A DNA stretch of 14,974 bases from Aquificaceae bacterium UBA2488 (lineage in GTDB: Bacteria > Aquificota > Aquificia > Aquificales > Aquificaceae), in the NCBI GenBank assembly GCA_002341805.1, contig DDOS01000119.1:6914-21887 (forward strand). Reading direction: 5' to 3'. The first letter of the stretch is position 1, and each line of letters opens with the position of its first letter. Below are positions 13,974 through 14,974 of the stretch, one piece after another. The notes beneath the pieces were generated by a model, which saw only the letters and a program-made list of their open reading frames with translations, was not told the DNA's origin and ran no database searches. The translations under genes and the position numbers were made by a program.

Positions 13974-14974
13974 CAAAATACTGTCCTTAAAGCTAAGGTA
14001 TAATCCCAAAAAGATTTTAGCTGATTATTTGAGCTTGCGGTAGCATCAATAAGATTTTGATTTGGTATAGTCCTTGTGGCTTCTAAGTCAACGTTTGCAT
14101 TTAAACCAGATATGTAATAATCTATTGCAAAGCTAAGTATATTTACTTTTGCATCCACAAAATTATTGTTATAAGTGTAATAGTTTTTATCATCATCCTC
14201 TTCATATCTTATAGCAAAAGCTGGTTTACCTATACCCACATACTTATCGTAAAGGATTTGGGTTTGAGCGTAGTATCCTTGGACTTCTGTATTGGCACTT
14301 TTACTATATGGTAAATCTTTTTGATCAAGCCAAGCAGCTTGGAAGTTTGGTACTAAGTCTCCAAATTTTTGTTCCCAAAGCATATCTATAGTGTATGCTT
14401 TTGCGGTGGTGGAAGATGTCCCACTTGTTGATAAGTTCCCTGGACAAAGAGGGTTGCCATTCGATGCATTTGTTCCACACCCTATCTTTTGTTGTTGATA
14501 AGCTATACCAAATGTAAGTGTATTTCTGCTACCTAAATATGTATCTTCATCCACATAACCAGCAGAGCCTTTGTATCCAAGCATCGTGGGCGTAAACTCT
14601 ATTCTAAACCCGTATTTTAAGTTGCTGTTGCCGTTTTTCCCTGCTTCGTAGTCGTATCTACCATTACCCGCCATGAGGTAGTATTTTAGCATGTCGCCTT
14701 TTCCTATCATACCCCAAAGGGCTATACCAGCATCCCGGAAAGAGTTACCTACATCAGAACCAAGCGTAAATGGAACAAGAGGATTGATAAACGGTTTACT
14801 TTTTAAAATAGGTAAGAAGTTTCCACCATCCACATTCACCTCAGATACACCTGGGTTATAGTTTTCGAGGGGTACGATAAATGAGTATAGGTCGCCAAGA
14901 GCCACCCTTGACCATGGGTCTAAGAAAAGACCTGCCATAAGTTGAGCTTGTGGCATAAACTTAAAGTTTATAAA
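13973..14974 (-). CDS. outer-membrane porin-like beta-barrel, N terminus beyond the window
   Basis: An open frame enters from the right edge and gives at least 333 residues to the TGA at 13973-13975. The sequence has the alternating polar/hydrophobic strands, Gly- and aromatic-rich turns and terminal Phe (WDYTLALRTVF) of an outer-membrane barrel. Asp/Asn-rich loops are also present, as is a Cys pair (IGCGTNASNGNPLCPG) that may close a surface loop. The signal peptide lies outside the window. It resembles general or anion porins of Gram-negative bacteria, but I cannot name the family. Its stop overlaps the modE start (TGATG), so it is transcribed with and coupled to modEABC; a role in letting molybdate/tungstate through the outer membrane is inference. 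Confidence 0.75.
   Translation of the reverse strand, partial: FINFKFMPQAQLMAGLFLDPWSRVALGDLYSFIVPLENYNPGVSEVNVDGGNFLPILKSKPFINPLVPFTLGSDVGNSFRDAGIALWGMIGKGDMLKYYLMAGNGRYDYEAGKNGNSNLKYGFRIEFTPTMLGYKGSAGYVDEDTYLGSRNTLTFGIAYQQQKIGCGTNASNGNPLCPGNLSTSGTSSTTAKAYTIDMLWEQKFGDLVPNFQAAWLDQKDLPYSKSANTEVQGYYAQTQILYDKYVGIGKPAFAIRYEEDDDKNYYTYNNNFVDAKVNILSFAIDYYISGLNANVDLEATRTIPNQNLIDATASSNNQLKSFWDYTLALRTVF

Noticed and set aside
1..14974. CRISPR array, insertion sequence, tRNA or rRNA genes
   Set aside because: No regularly spaced repeats, transposase, terminal inverted repeats or RNA gene cores were seen in the gaps, which are all under about 200 bases.

Overview
The window looks like chromosome from an AT-rich, Gram-negative bacterium, probably a thermophile of the Aquificales type (a Hydrogenobaculum-like organism is my best guess, from protein resemblance and base composition only). 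The Gram-negative call is firm: there is a TonB-dependent outer-membrane receptor, a second outer-membrane barrel and a secreted periplasmic binding protein. Genes are tightly packed, often with overlapping start and stop codons.

Layout. Bases 1-961 (+) hold the tail of a class III aminotransferase translationally coupled to an alpha/beta hydrolase whose nucleophile elbow carries Cys instead of Ser. Bases 937-1818 (-) hold a SprA-like putative metalloprotease and an unrecognised helical protein. Bases 1970-3491 (+) are the classic rpsF-ssb-rpsR-rplI operon behind an extended -10 promoter. A four-helix membrane protein (CopD/DUF4149-like) follows at 3574-4023 (+).

From 4034 to the end almost everything points to molybdenum/tungsten handling. 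One minus-strand operon (transcribed from about 10166 down to 4034) encodes, in order, a ModA-like protein without a signal peptide, a TonB-dependent receptor, an ECF-type S component, EcfT, a fused double ATPase EcfAA', and a SAM methyltransferase. Its promoter is a perfect TTGACA-N17-TATAAT, and a ModE-like operator lies over the -10 and start site. Diverging from the same 132-base gap is modD (+), which has its own promoter and a second ModE-like half-site between -35 and -10. A second minus-strand operon, porin-modE-modA-modB-modC (14974 down to 11119), encodes the classical molybdate ABC importer and its regulator, and converges on modD so that both stop codons share one TTAA.

Taken together, the window suggests two routes for the same element: the ordinary ModABC importer, and a ModE-controlled TonB/ECF/methyltransferase system that may take up a molybdenum or tungsten chelate or a Mo-related organic molecule across both membranes. 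The second route is the candidate undescribed system. The cytoplasmic ModA-like gene at its head carries an apparent single-base frameshift near its 3' end; reading through it restores a typical ModA C terminus that ends just before the receptor's ribosome binding site.
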